Positions 36,793 through 45,404 of a stretch of 64,000 nt of DNA are shown here, in pieces. Each line of letters starts with the position of its first letter. Within the stretch, counting starts at the first letter, position 1. The DNA is taken from the NCBI GenBank assembly GCA_963709655.1, contig CAVPXF010000026.1, positions 124,001 through 188,000 on the forward strand, written 5' to 3'. The position numbers and the translations under genes were made by a program. Origin of the DNA: Roseiarcus sp963709655. Its GTDB lineage: Bacteria; Pseudomonadota; Alphaproteobacteria; Rhizobiales; Beijerinckiaceae. Under the pieces are notes generated by a model that was not told the DNA's origin, did no database searches, and worked only from the letters and a program-made list of their open reading frames with translations.

Positions 36793-37806
36793 ATGTTCGC
36801 CTATTTTTTCCGTCGGGTCGCGCTGACGATCCCGACGTTCCTGGCGCTGATGTTCCTCACGTTCATCGCGATCCGCCTCGTTCCGGGCGATCCGGTGGAG
36901 GTGCGGGTCGGCGAGCACGCCATCTCGCCCGAGCGGCTCGCATACTTTCGCCATGAGCTCGGACTGGACCAGCCGGTCTGGAAGCAGTTCCTCGACTACG
37001 TCTGGAAGCTCCTACATGGCGATTTCGGCGTATCGCTCGCCACTCAGCAAAAGGTGCTGACGGAATTCCTGACGCTTTTTCCCGCGACGCTCGAGCTGTC
37101 GTTCTTCGCCATGCTGTTTGCCGTCTGCGTTGGGGTGCCAGCCGGCGCGATCGCCGCGGTGAAGCGGGGCAGCGTGTTTGACCAGGCGCTGATGACCGTA
37201 TCGCTGTTTGGCTATTCCATGCCGATCTTCTGGTGGGGCCTGCTGCTGATCATGTTTGTGTCGGTGCGGCTCGAGCTCCTGCCCGTCTCGGGCCGCGTCG
37301 ACCTGATCAACTTTTATTATGATCAGCCGACTGGGTTCATGACGATCGACGCGCTCCTTTCCGGCCAGCCGGGCGCTTTCCTTGACGCAGCGCGCCATCT
37401 CATCCTACCGGCGATTGTGCTCGGCACCGTGCCGCTCGGCGTGATCGCGCGCATGACGCGGTCCTCGATGCTCGAGGTGCTGGGTGAGGATTACGTGCGC
37501 ACTGCGCGGGCGAAAGGCCTGTCGCCCACCCGGGTGATCGGCGTCCATGCGCTGCGCAACGCGATGTTGCCGGTGGTGACGGTGATCGGCCTGTCGGTGT
37601 CGGGGCTCATGGCCGGCGCGGTGCTGACCGAGACGATCTTCTCCTGGCCGGGAGTCGGTAAGTGGCTGATCGAATCGATCGGCCGGCGAGACTACCCGGC
37701 GCTGCAGGGCGGCGTCATGCTCGTCTCGGCGGTCGTCATCTTCGTCAATCTCATCGTCGATCTCATCTACGCCGCGATCGATCCGAGGATTCGTCATGGC
37801 CGCTGA
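36793..37806 (+). CDS. dppB: Dipeptide ABC transporter permease DppB
   Basis: A 337-residue inner-membrane permease. The N-terminal helix TIPTFLALMFLTFIAIRLVPGDP is typical of DppB/OppB, and the EAA loop for ATPase contact is EDYVRTARAKGLSPTRVIGVHALRNA (quoted by its ends EDYVRTARAKG and HALRNA). SGLMAGAVLTETIFSWPG also fits. It overlaps dppC by 11 bp. Confidence 0.95.
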   Translation: MFAYFFRRVALTIPTFLALMFLTFIAIRLVPGDPVEVRVGEHAISPERLAYFRHELGLDQPVWKQFLDYVWKLLHGDFGVSLATQQKVLTEFLTLFPATLELSFFAMLFAVCVGVPAGAIAAVKRGSVFDQALMTVSLFGYSMPIFWWGLLLIMFVSVRLELLPVSGRVDLINFYYDQPTGFMTIDALLSGQPGAFLDAARHLILPAIVLGTVPLGVIARMTRSSMLEVLGEDYVRTARAKGLSPTRVIGVHALRNAMLPVVTVIGLSVSGLMAGAVLTETIFSWPGVGKWLIESIGRRDYPALQGGVMLVSAVVIFVNLIVDLIYAAIDPRIRHGR

Positions 37807-38725
37807 CGTGGCCGTCTCCGAGGCGCCGGCCGCCGACCCGGTCGAAGCGGCCGTTCTCGCGCAGCCAGCGCCGGTCGCAGCGTTCTGGGCGGCCTTTCGC
37901 GAGAACAAGGGCGCCGTCTTCGGTCTCGCGGTCTTCGGCCTCGTCGTGCTGGCCGCAGTGGGCGCAGGCGTGATCGCGCCTCATTCGCCGATCGAGCAGT
38001 TCCGCGACGCGGTGCGCGCGCCGCCGGTCTGGCAGACCGGGGGCTCCTGGCGGTTCCCGCTGGGCACCGACGGCGACGGGCACGACATGCTGTCGCGCCT
38101 CATCTACGGCGCGCGGGTGTCCCTCTTCATCGGCTTCGCCGTGATGAGCGTTTCGTTCGTCATCGGCGCGGCGCTCGGGCTCTTCGCTGCAATGACCGGG
38201 CCAATCGTGGACGTCGCGGTGACGCGGCTCATGGATCTGATCATGGCGGTGCCGAGCCTCGTGCTCGCCATCCTGGTCGTGGCGGTGCTCGGGCCGAGCC
38301 TCGTGAACACGATCGTGGCGGTCACGATCGTCTATCTGCCGCGCTACGTTCGCCTTGTCCGCGCGTCAGCGCTCGGCGAGCTTCACAAGGACTACGTCAC
38401 GGCGGCCAGGGTCGCGGGCGTCGGGCCGTTGCGGCTCGCCTGGTCGACGGTGCTGCCGAACTGCCTGGCGCCGCTGATCGTGATGGCCGCGCTTGGCGTG
38501 TCCGACGCCATCCTCGAGGCGGCAGGCCTCGGCTTTCTCGGGCTCGGCGCACAGCCGCCAACGCCCGAATGGGGCTCGATGCTGGCGGATTCGCGCGAGT
38601 TCATACGATCCGACCCGTGGATCGTCACCTTGCCTGGCCTCGCGATCCTGATCACGGTCGTCGCCATCAATCTCGCCGGCGATGGCCTGCGTGACGCGCT
38701 CGATCCGAAAATGCGCCGAGGGTGA
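37796..38725 (+). CDS. dppC: Dipeptide ABC transporter permease DppC
   Basis: A 309-residue permease with an N-terminal extension before the first membrane helix (VFGLAVFGLVVLAAVGAGVI). It has the conserved LGTDGDGHDMLSRLIYGARVS, the EAA loop around KDYVTAARVAGVGPLRLAW, and ILEAAGLGFLGLGAQPPTPEWG. It pairs with DppB in the membrane. Confidence 0.95.
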   Translation: MAADVAVSEAPAADPVEAAVLAQPAPVAAFWAAFRENKGAVFGLAVFGLVVLAAVGAGVIAPHSPIEQFRDAVRAPPVWQTGGSWRFPLGTDGDGHDMLSRLIYGARVSLFIGFAVMSVSFVIGAALGLFAAMTGPIVDVAVTRLMDLIMAVPSLVLAILVVAVLGPSLVNTIVAVTIVYLPRYVRLVRASALGELHKDYVTAARVAGVGPLRLAWSTVLPNCLAPLIVMAALGVSDAILEAAGLGFLGLGAQPPTPEWGSMLADSREFIRSDPWIVTLPGLAILITVVAINLAGDGLRDALDPKMRRG

Positions 38726-38727
38726 GG

Positions 38728-39726
38728 ATGGCTCTCCTCGACATCCGGAACCTCACCGTCTCCTTCGCCACCCGGCACGGCGCCTTCACCGCGGTTGACG
38801 GCGTGGACGTCGCGGTCGACCGCAATGAAGTGCTGGCGATCGTGGGCGAATCGGGCTCGGGCAAGTCGGTCGCGATGCTGGCGGCCATGGGGCTCCTGCC
38901 GCCGACCGCGAGGGTGACAGCCGACCGGATGGCCTTCGACGGCGTCGATCTCATGACGCTTACGGCCGACCAGCGCCGTCGCCTCGCCGGCAAGGACATG
39001 GCGATGATCTTCCAGGAGCCGATGTCGTCTCTCAATCCATGCTTCACCGTCGGCTTCCAGATCGGCGAATCGCTGCAAGCCCACCTTGGGCTCGGACGCA
39101 AGGCGCGCGAGGCGCGGGTCGTCGAGTTGCTTGCCGAGGTCGGCATTCCAGATCCCGCGCGCCGGACGCGGGCCTTTCCGCACCAGCTTTCCGGCGGGAT
39201 GAGCCAGCGCGTGATGATCGCCATGGCGCTTGCCTGCCGGCCAAAGCTCCTGATCGCCGACGAGCCGACGACCGCCCTCGACGTGACGATTCAAGCGCAG
39301 ATTTTGGATCTCCTGCTTCGGCTCAAGCAGGACAACGGCATGGGGCTGGTGCTGATCACCCATGACATGGGGGTCGTCGCCGAAACCGCCGATCGCGTGA
39401 TCGTCCAATACGCCGGCCAGCAGGTGGAAGCGAACACGACGGGCGCGCTCTTTGCCGATGCCCACCATCCCTATACGGCGGCGCTGCTTGCGGCCTTGCC
39501 GGAACGGGCGACCGAGCGGCGGCTCCCCGCCATCCCGGGCGTGGTGCCAGGGCAATTCGACCGTCCGGCCGGCTGCCTGTTTTCGCCGCGCTGCGCCTTC
39601 GCCTTCGAGGCTTGCCGCCGCGCGGCGCCGCGCCGCGCGGGTCCGCAGCTCGGCGCAGCGCTTTGCCATACGCCGCTCACGGGAGGCGTCCCCGCGCCGC
39701 TCGCCATGCAGGAGGCGGGCTCGTGA
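38728..39726 (+). CDS. dppD: Dipeptide ABC transporter ATPase DppD
   Basis: A 332-residue ATPase: Walker A GESGSGKSV, signature LSGGMSQRV, Walker B LLIADEPTTALDVT and switch His in LITHDMGV. The C-terminal extension holds four cysteines in a CLFSPRCAFAFEAC-type pattern, as in Opp/Dpp ATPases that carry an iron-sulfur cluster. ATG 38728 is used; a GTG six bases upstream also exists. The stop overlaps dppF (GTGA). Confidence 0.94.
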   Translation: MALLDIRNLTVSFATRHGAFTAVDGVDVAVDRNEVLAIVGESGSGKSVAMLAAMGLLPPTARVTADRMAFDGVDLMTLTADQRRRLAGKDMAMIFQEPMSSLNPCFTVGFQIGESLQAHLGLGRKAREARVVELLAEVGIPDPARRTRAFPHQLSGGMSQRVMIAMALACRPKLLIADEPTTALDVTIQAQILDLLLRLKQDNGMGLVLITHDMGVVAETADRVIVQYAGQQVEANTTGALFADAHHPYTAALLAALPERATERRLPAIPGVVPGQFDRPAGCLFSPRCAFAFEACRRAAPRRAGPQLGAALCHTPLTGGVPAPLAMQEAGS

Positions 39727-40682
39727 CGGCGGCGCTAGAAGCCCGGGCGCTCGTGCGTGATTATGTCGTTTCGCGCGGCGCTTTCCGAGCGCCGGCGACC
39801 GTCAAGGCGCTGGCAGGCGTGTCGTTTGCGCTCGAGGTCGGCCGGACCCTGGCGGTTGTGGGCGAATCGGGCTCCGGCAAATCGACGCTCGCCCGGCTGC
39901 TGACGCTCATCGAGGCGCCCACCGCCGGCGCGCTTCTGATCGACGGCGAGGACGTCGAGCACGCCAGCGGCGCGACCCGCCGGCGTCTCAGGCGCGAGAT
40001 CCAGATGGTGTTCCAGAACCCCTACGGCTCCTTGAACCCGCGCCAGACGATCGGCAAGGCGCTCGAGGAGCCGCTGCTGGTCAACACCGACATGCGAGGG
40101 TCGGAACGCCGCGCCGCCGCGCTCGCCATCATGGACAAGGTCGGCCTGAGGCCAGAATATTACCACCGCTATCCGCACATGTTCTCCGGCGGCCAGCGGC
40201 AGCGCATCGCCATTGCCCGGGCGCTGGTCCTGCGGCCGAAGATCCTGGTGCTCGACGAGCCGGTCTCGGCGCTCGACGTGTCGATCCGCGCCCAGGTGCT
40301 CAATCTGCTCGCGGGTCTGCAGGAGGAATTCGGCCTCGCCTATGTGTTCGTCTCCCACGATCTCTCGGTGGTGCGCCACATTGCCGACGAGGTGATGGTC
40401 GTCTACCTCGGCCACGCGGTCGAAATTGGCGCGCGCGACGCGATCTTTCTCGAACCTCAGCACCCGTATACGCGTGCGCTTTTGTCGGCGACGCCGGTCG
40501 CCGACCCGACCGCGAAGCGCGAACGCATCCTGCTCGCCGGCGAGCCGCCGTCCCCCATCGCGCCGCCGCCCGGTTGCCCGTTCCACCCGCGCTGCCCGCT
40601 CGCCTTCGACCGGTGCCGGACGGAAAAGCCGCCGGTCGAGAGGAAGCGTGGGCGAGCGGTCGCCTGCTGGGCGGTGACGTGA
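39723..40682 (+). CDS. dppF: Dipeptide ABC transporter ATPase DppF
   Basis: A 319-residue partner ATPase: Walker A GESGSGKSTLARLL, the OppF-type MVFQNPYGSLNPRQTIG, signature FSGGQRQRIAIARAL, Walker B ILVLDEPVSALDVS and FVSHDLSVV. The C-terminal CPFHPRCPLAFDRC cysteines mirror DppD. GTG start inside the dppD stop. Its own stop overlaps the ATG of the GMC oxidoreductase, so that gene is read with the transporter. Confidence 0.94.
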   Translation: MTAALEARALVRDYVVSRGAFRAPATVKALAGVSFALEVGRTLAVVGESGSGKSTLARLLTLIEAPTAGALLIDGEDVEHASGATRRRLRREIQMVFQNPYGSLNPRQTIGKALEEPLLVNTDMRGSERRAAALAIMDKVGLRPEYYHRYPHMFSGGQRQRIAIARALVLRPKILVLDEPVSALDVSIRAQVLNLLAGLQEEFGLAYVFVSHDLSVVRHIADEVMVVYLGHAVEIGARDAIFLEPQHPYTRALLSATPVADPTAKRERILLAGEPPSPIAPPPGCPFHPRCPLAFDRCRTEKPPVERKRGRAVACWAVT

Positions 40683-42298
40683 TGAGCGAGGCCGAGACCT
40701 ACGATTACATCGTCGTCGGCGCGGGCTCCGCGGGCTGCGTCCTGGCGAACCGGCTGACCGCGGATCCCCGCCATCGCGTGCTCTTGCTCGAGGCCGGCCG
40801 CAAGGACGACTGGATCTGGCTCCATATCCCGGTCGGCTATCTCTACGCGCTCAACAATCCGCGCACGGACTGGATGTTCATGACCGAGGAGGAGCCCGGC
40901 CTCAACGGCCGGGCCATCGCCTATCCGCGCGGCAAGACGCTCGGCGGCTGTTCGGCGATCAACGGCATGATCTACATGCGCGGGCAGGCGGCCGACTATG
41001 ACGGCTGGCGCCAGCTCGGCCTCGAAGGCTGGAGCTGGGAGGACGTGCAGCCCCATTTCCTGCGCCATGAGGACCACCACGGCGGAGGCTCGGACTGGCA
41101 CGGCGCAGGCGGCGAATGGCGGGTCGAGCGGCAACGGTTGTCCTGGCCAATTCTGGACGCCGTGCGCGACGCCGGCGTCGAGATCGGCATTCCAAAAGTC
41201 AGCGACTTCAACCGCGGCGACAACGAGGGCTCCGACTATTTCGAGGTCAACCAGCGGCGGGGCCGGCGCTGGAGCGCGGCCACCGCCTTCCTGAAGCCCA
41301 CTCTCCGCCGCCCCAATTTGCGCGTCGTCGATCGGGCCCATGCCGAGACGATCCTGTTCGAGGGCGGGCGGGCGGTTGGCTTGGCCTATGTCTGGGAAGG
41401 AGCGCCGTTCCAGGCGCGGGCGCGGGGCGAAGTGCTGCTGGCGGCCGGCGCAATCGGAACGCCGCGGCTCCTGGAAATCTCGGGCCTCGGACGTCCAGGG
41501 GTTGTCCAGGCGATTGGCGCGCGGTTGCGGCGCGCTCTGCCCGGCGTCGGCGAAAACCTGCAGGACCACCTGCAGCTGCGCACGATCTTTCAGATCGAGG
41601 GCGCCCGCACGCTCAACGTCGATTATCAGTCCTATGTGAAGCGCGCCCTCATGGGCCTCGATTACGCGCTGCGCCGCCGCGGGCCGCTCACCATGGCGCC
41701 CTCGCAACTCGGGCTGTTCGCGAAGACTTCGCCCGACTACGCAACCGCCAATGTCGAGTTCCACGTGCAGCCGCTGTCGCTCGACCGGTTCGGCGAGCCG
41801 TTGCACGACTTTCCGGCGATCACCGTCAGCGTCTGCAATCTGCGCCCAACCAGCGTCGGATCGACCCATGCGACGAGCGCCGACCCGCACGCCGCGCCGG
41901 CAATCCGGCCCAACTATCTCTCGACGCCCGAGGACCAGCGCGTCGCCGTCGATTCGATCCGCCTCGCCCGCCGGCTCGTGGGCGCGCCGGCGCTCGCCCG
42001 ATATCGGCCGGCCGAATGGAAGCCCGGCGCCGAATTGCAGAGCGACGACGATCTGACCAAAGCCGCCGGCGACATCGGCACGACGATCTTCCACCCGGTC
42101 GGCACGGCGAAGATGGGCCGCCCCGACGATCCTCTGGCGGTTGTCGACGCTCGACTGCGGGTGATCGGGGTTCCGGGGCTCAGGGTCGTCGACGCCTCCG
42201 TCATGCCGAGGATCGTTTCGGGCAACACGGCCGCGCCGACAATGATGATCGCGGAGCGGGCGGCCGAGATGATCCTCGCCGACGCCAAGGCGCGGTGA
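40682..42298 (+). CDS. GMC-family FAD oxidoreductase (choline-dehydrogenase-like)
   Basis: A 538-residue flavoprotein. The FAD-binding motif is YIVVGAGSAGCVLANRL, and GMC signatures are YPRGKTLGGCSAINGMIYMRG (ends YPRGKTLGG and INGMIYMRG) and AGAIGTPRLLEISGLG. The active-site His is in FHPVGTAKMG, with NTAAPTMMIAERAAEMI at the end. GMC enzymes oxidise alcohols; choline, aliphatic alcohols and polyethylene glycols are all possible. Translational coupling to dppF suggests processing of something imported, but this is inference. Confidence 0.92.
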   Translation: MSEAETYDYIVVGAGSAGCVLANRLTADPRHRVLLLEAGRKDDWIWLHIPVGYLYALNNPRTDWMFMTEEEPGLNGRAIAYPRGKTLGGCSAINGMIYMRGQAADYDGWRQLGLEGWSWEDVQPHFLRHEDHHGGGSDWHGAGGEWRVERQRLSWPILDAVRDAGVEIGIPKVSDFNRGDNEGSDYFEVNQRRGRRWSAATAFLKPTLRRPNLRVVDRAHAETILFEGGRAVGLAYVWEGAPFQARARGEVLLAAGAIGTPRLLEISGLGRPGVVQAIGARLRRALPGVGENLQDHLQLRTIFQIEGARTLNVDYQSYVKRALMGLDYALRRRGPLTMAPSQLGLFAKTSPDYATANVEFHVQPLSLDRFGEPLHDFPAITVSVCNLRPTSVGSTHATSADPHAAPAIRPNYLSTPEDQRVAVDSIRLARRLVGAPALARYRPAEWKPGAELQSDDDLTKAAGDIGTTIFHPVGTAKMGRPDDPLAVVDARLRVIGVPGLRVVDASVMPRIVSGNTAAPTMMIAERAAEMILADAKAR

Positions 42299-42301
42299 CC
42301 C

Positions 42302-42772
42302 ATGTCGGACGAACTTGCGCTCCCGCCCGACGGCCGCCAGTCCGAGCCAGCCGTGATGATCGCGCGCGGCGTACGGCGGCTGTTGCGGGCGCGCGGCTTC
42401 TCCAGCCTGACCGAGCTCTCCCTGATCGACGGCCGGCGCGCCGACATTGTCGCGGTCAACGGCGAAGGGGAGGTGCTGATCGTCGAGGTCAAATCGTCGC
42501 CGGCCGACGTCAGGGCGGACCGGAAATGGCGCGACTATGTCGCGGCCTGCGATCGGCTCTACTTCGCGATCTCCGAATCGACGCCGGCCGCGATCATGCC
42601 CGCCGAAGCCGGACTGATCATGGCGGACCCTTATGGGGCCGAGGTCCTGCGGGAGGCGGAATTCAGGCGGATGGCCTCGGCGACCCGGCGGGCGCTGCTC
42701 ATTCGCTTCGCCCTGGCGGCGGCCGACCGGCTGCATCGCCTGGCCGACCCGCACGGCGCGCCGGAGTTCTGA
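42302..42772 (+). CDS. mmcB: MmcB-family DNA repair protein
   Basis: A 156-residue PD-(D/E)xK-type protein matching Caulobacter MmcB, an SOS-regulated factor that protects against mitomycin C. The core is LIDGRRADIVAVN followed by EVLIVEVKSSPADV (Asp, Glu and Lys of the nuclease-like site), then KWRDYVAACDRLYFAI and PAEAGLIMADPYGAEVLR. It follows the GMC gene by three bases, so it may be read from the dpp operon or from its own promoter. I see no clear LexA box. Confidence 0.85.
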   Translation: MSDELALPPDGRQSEPAVMIARGVRRLLRARGFSSLTELSLIDGRRADIVAVNGEGEVLIVEVKSSPADVRADRKWRDYVAACDRLYFAISESTPAAIMPAEAGLIMADPYGAEVLREAEFRRMASATRRALLIRFALAAADRLHRLADPHGAPEF

Positions 42773-42855
42773 GCGCCGCGGCCCCGTCGCCCGCACGGAT
42801 TCTCGCACACGGCGGCTTTCAAGGACTTAGGCGCCATTTTGTGCAACATTGGTAA

Positions 42856-43028
42856 TTCCCAAGCCGGGCCGCCATGACAGGAACCTCATCCTGATCCCTG
42901 GGTCAGGCTCGGCGCGGGGCTTGCCATTTTCGAGTCGGTTTCGAGTGTTTTCAAGGAGATGCGGCGCCATTTTCGATTCACCCGCAACGGCGGGACCGAG
43001 CCGCCATAACATGAACCTCATCCTACGC
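42856..43028 (+). repeat. Interspersed repeat, copy 1
   Basis: A roughly 170-bp non-coding unit: AAGCCGGGCCGCCATGACAGG, quoted here from its start CCGCCATGACAGG, then GTCAGGCTCGGCGCGGGGC, TTTTCGAGTCGGTTTCGAG, TTCAAGGAGATGCGGCGCC and GAGCCGCCATAACA. About 100 bp in the centre is essentially identical to copy 2. Confidence 0.8.
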
Positions 43029-43183
43029 CTGTTGCAAAATGACCAGGGAGCGGGGACGCTCAGGGCGTGCTGAAAGCGTCCTCCGAGATCCCGGGCTTGA
43101 CCCGGGCGCTGGACGAGAAAGTGGGCCCGGGCGCTGAATCCATGTTTTCAAGGCCTTGCGGCGGAATTTCCGGGCGGTCGTCA

Positions 43184-43345
43184 CTGCCAAACCAGGCCGC
43201 CATGACAGGAATCTCATCCTGGTCCCCTGGTCAGGCTCGGCGCGGGGCTTGCCATTTTCGAGTCGGTTTCGAGTGTTTTCAAGGAGATGCGGCGCCATTT
43301 TCGATTCACCCGCAGCGACCGGACCGAGCCGCCATAACAACGGCC
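43184..43345 (+). repeat. Interspersed repeat, copy 2
   Basis: Same unit and orientation as the copy starting at 42856, 328 bp further on: GCCGCCATGACAGGAATCTC, GTCAGGCTCGGCGCGGGGC, AGGAGATGCGGCGCCATTTT and GAGCCGCCATAACA. Between the copies lies other repeat-like DNA (CCGGGCTTGACCCGGGCGCTG near 43098, GTTTTCAAGGCCTTGCGG near 43144), possibly pieces of further units. Confidence 0.8.
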
Positions 43346-43927
43346 GGCGGGTCCGACCTAGGGCCAACACCCCCGCCGGACGCCCTGCGCCGGACCCCTT
43401 GAACGCCGTTCGGATCGAGGGTGTTCGTCATGGCCATGGCTTTCGCTGTTGTCCCCACAAAGAGCAGTATAGCAAGGTTCTGTTCCTCGGAAAACATTTT
43501 GCTCGCGAGATTCGTATAAGATCCTCATAGAATTACGTAAATTGGCGAATCGACGGTCCCGCCGCCGGGGAGCCGAGACGGCGACGGGCTGGGCAGAGGA
43601 CTTGCACCTCCAAGCTGTCGTTCATGCTCGGCGCACCGAGAAGACGCCCGTCTTTCAACGCCCTACGCGAACGGTCCCCCTCGCCCGCGCTACCGGCTGA
43701 GGGAGGAAAGCGCCGACGCCGCTCCCGCCTCGTGTCGCGCGAGCGAAACCGGGAAGGGTGGCGGAAGGGGCGCGCCGCTCGGCGGCTTGGGAGTTACGCA
43801 ATATTCGCAGAGAAGCGTACGGCATATGAATGTAGCATGTCCCCATAGGGACGGACGCCATCGGCCGCCGCGATTCTTGGGCAAAGATCGTGTTGGGCGG
43901 GTCGAACTCCTCCATTCAAAACCACGC
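43346..43927. other. Gene-free spacer between the repeats and the universal stress gene
   Basis: About 580 bp without a recognisable gene. Composition changes sharply, with an AT-rich piece near 43440-43550 next to GC-rich DNA, as in a patchwork of old insertions. The short frames here resemble nothing known to me. Confidence 0.45.
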
Positions 43928-44695
43928 TCAATGCGACATCAGCACCGGAAGCGATTGCTGGCGCATCAGGTCCAGGCTGACGCCGCCGAACAGGCCTTCG
44001 TAAAGCCGCGAATGGCCAAAGGCGCCGGCGACGATCAGGTCCGCGTCCTGGGTGTCGAGGCTGGCGAACAAGGCCTCGATGGCGCTGAGATCGCCGGTGT
44101 TGGTCCAGTCGGAAATATGCGCCGCCACGCCATGCGCCTCGAGATGCGCGATCAGCATCTCCGCCGAGGCGCGCAGGTCGCTCGGGCGCGACGAGAAGCA
44201 GAACACGGTGACCTTGCGCGCCGTCTCGAGGAACGGCATGGCGTCATGGACGGCGCGCAAGGCCTCGCGTCCGCCGTTCCAGGCGATGACGACATTCTGG
44301 CCGAGCGGGCCGCCGGTCCAGTCCGGCGGCATGATCAGCATGGGCGCGCCGGATTCGACCAGCGCCCGGTCGAGCGCGGCGCGGCGCACCACTTCGCGCG
44401 CCGCGCCGGCCGGCGCAGGCGCGACGATTAGATCCACGCAATGGGTGAAGGCCTCGCCTTCTCCCGGTTTCTCCGCCGGCACGAACACGGCCTTGAGCCC
44501 GGCTTCACGAGTTAAATCCTGGAACTCTTTGGCGGTGACGGCCCCTTCGTCGGCGGCCGCGGCCCCGGTGTCTGCGCCCGCATCGACGCCGACGAGCCTC
44601 CCCCCGTTCGCCTTGGCGAGACCGATGGCGAATTTGAGCCGCTCGATCGATTCGGCGGTCGGGTCGAGATAGACCAGAATGTCTTTGTAAGCCAT
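43928..44695 (-). CDS. Universal stress protein, two-domain
   Basis: A 255-residue UspA-type protein. The N-terminal half begins MAYKDILVYLDPTAESIERL. The C-terminal half has NVVIAWNGGREALRAVHDAMPFL (from NVVIAWNGG) and ends with LIVAGAFGHSRLYEGLFGGV, the phosphate-binding G-x(2)-G-H-x-R-x(3) region. Length and tandem layout match Rhizobiales Usp proteins of stress physiology. ATG 44695 is the natural start. Confidence 0.9.
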   Translation of the reverse strand: MAYKDILVYLDPTAESIERLKFAIGLAKANGGRLVGVDAGADTGAAAADEGAVTAKEFQDLTREAGLKAVFVPAEKPGEGEAFTHCVDLIVAPAPAGAAREVVRRAALDRALVESGAPMLIMPPDWTGGPLGQNVVIAWNGGREALRAVHDAMPFLETARKVTVFCFSSRPSDLRASAEMLIAHLEAHGVAAHISDWTNTGDLSAIEALFASLDTQDADLIVAGAFGHSRLYEGLFGGVSLDLMRQQSLPVLMSH

Positions 44696-44786
44696 GGCTT
44701 CCTCCAGCGCCGCCCCCTTGTCTGAACACAAGCTCTAGCATGCCGCGCCCGCGCGGCGAAGACGACCGGTGGTCGCGTGCGGCTGT

Positions 44787-45053
44787 CTATGCAGCGCTGG
44801 CGGCCAGCTCGCCGGCGGCCAGCATTTCGCGGCGCAGCCATTCGGGCGACATGTCGAAGCCGTTGGGCCAGGTCGGCGCCCCGAGTTCGAGGAGGGCGCG
44901 AGCAAAGAAGCCGGCGTCGCGCAACGGTTCGATCATCGGGCCTGGCTCCTGCACCAGACGGGCGCAATCATGCGTCCCCTCTTGTCCAGTATTGAACCGG
45001 ACATGCAGCCGATGTGGCCCGACGACTTGCAATTCAACGACCTTCGTCAACAT
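44787..45053 (-). CDS. DUF2442 protein, copy 1
   Basis: An 88-residue DUF2442 protein: VVGPHRLHVRFNTGQEG, PMIEPLRDAGFFARALLEL and GAPTWPNGFDMSPEWL. It follows a damaged DUF4160 gene with which it overlaps, in the same layout as the intact pair at 46414-46963. The two DUF2442 proteins share PMxEPLRDxxFFARA and GAPTWPNGFD but differ elsewhere. Function unknown; the pairing of DUF4160 with DUF2442 recurs in bacteria and has a toxin-antitoxin look, but I know of no proof. Confidence 0.8.
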   Translation of the reverse strand: MLTKVVELQVVGPHRLHVRFNTGQEGTHDCARLVQEPGPMIEPLRDAGFFARALLELGAPTWPNGFDMSPEWLRREMLAAGELAASAA

Positions 45054-45309
45054 CGAGACCTGCTATCTTTTCTGGGGCGTAGCCTGACTGCGTTCGACGC
45101 CAGTTTGATTCCAGTTCGGCGCGATGCCGCGTAGTCCATTCCGCAACGAGACGCGTCGCGTTCCGCGGGAGCCGACCTTCGAGCACAACGCCAGACTCAA
45201 TTCAGACATTCGCTTCAAACTCTCCGTACACGGTATGGAAATGCGGCGGGAGGTGCTCTCGAACGTACATGCGAATGTAGATGCCGTAAAAGTAAGAGAT
45301 TGTCGGCAA
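45034..45309 (-). pseudogene. DUF4160 gene with an in-frame stop, copy 1
   Basis: Read from TTG 45309 it gives LPTISYFYGIYIRMYVREHLPPHFH, a DUF4160 N-terminus (ends LPTISYFYG and LPPHFH). It continues past a TGA at 45202-45204 in the same frame with IESGVVLEGRLPRNATRL and ESNWRRTQSG. Against the intact copy (VRISDGEIISGELPPTATRL) the stop replaces an Arg codon, a single CGA to TGA change. The 3' end overlaps the start of DUF2442 copy 1. Confidence 0.7.
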
Positions 45310-45404
45310 ACGTCCAGCCTTCCGGTCAGCCGCGAAATTCTGTAATCTCTGGACTCTCAAACCTCGAAACGCCCCACCACTCGATGCGGAGTCGCCCGTC
45401 CGCC

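Noticed and set aside
40457..42808. 783-codon minus-strand frame opposite the GMC oxidoreductase
   Set aside because: Shadow frame; the plus strand encodes an intact GMC enzyme and MmcB.
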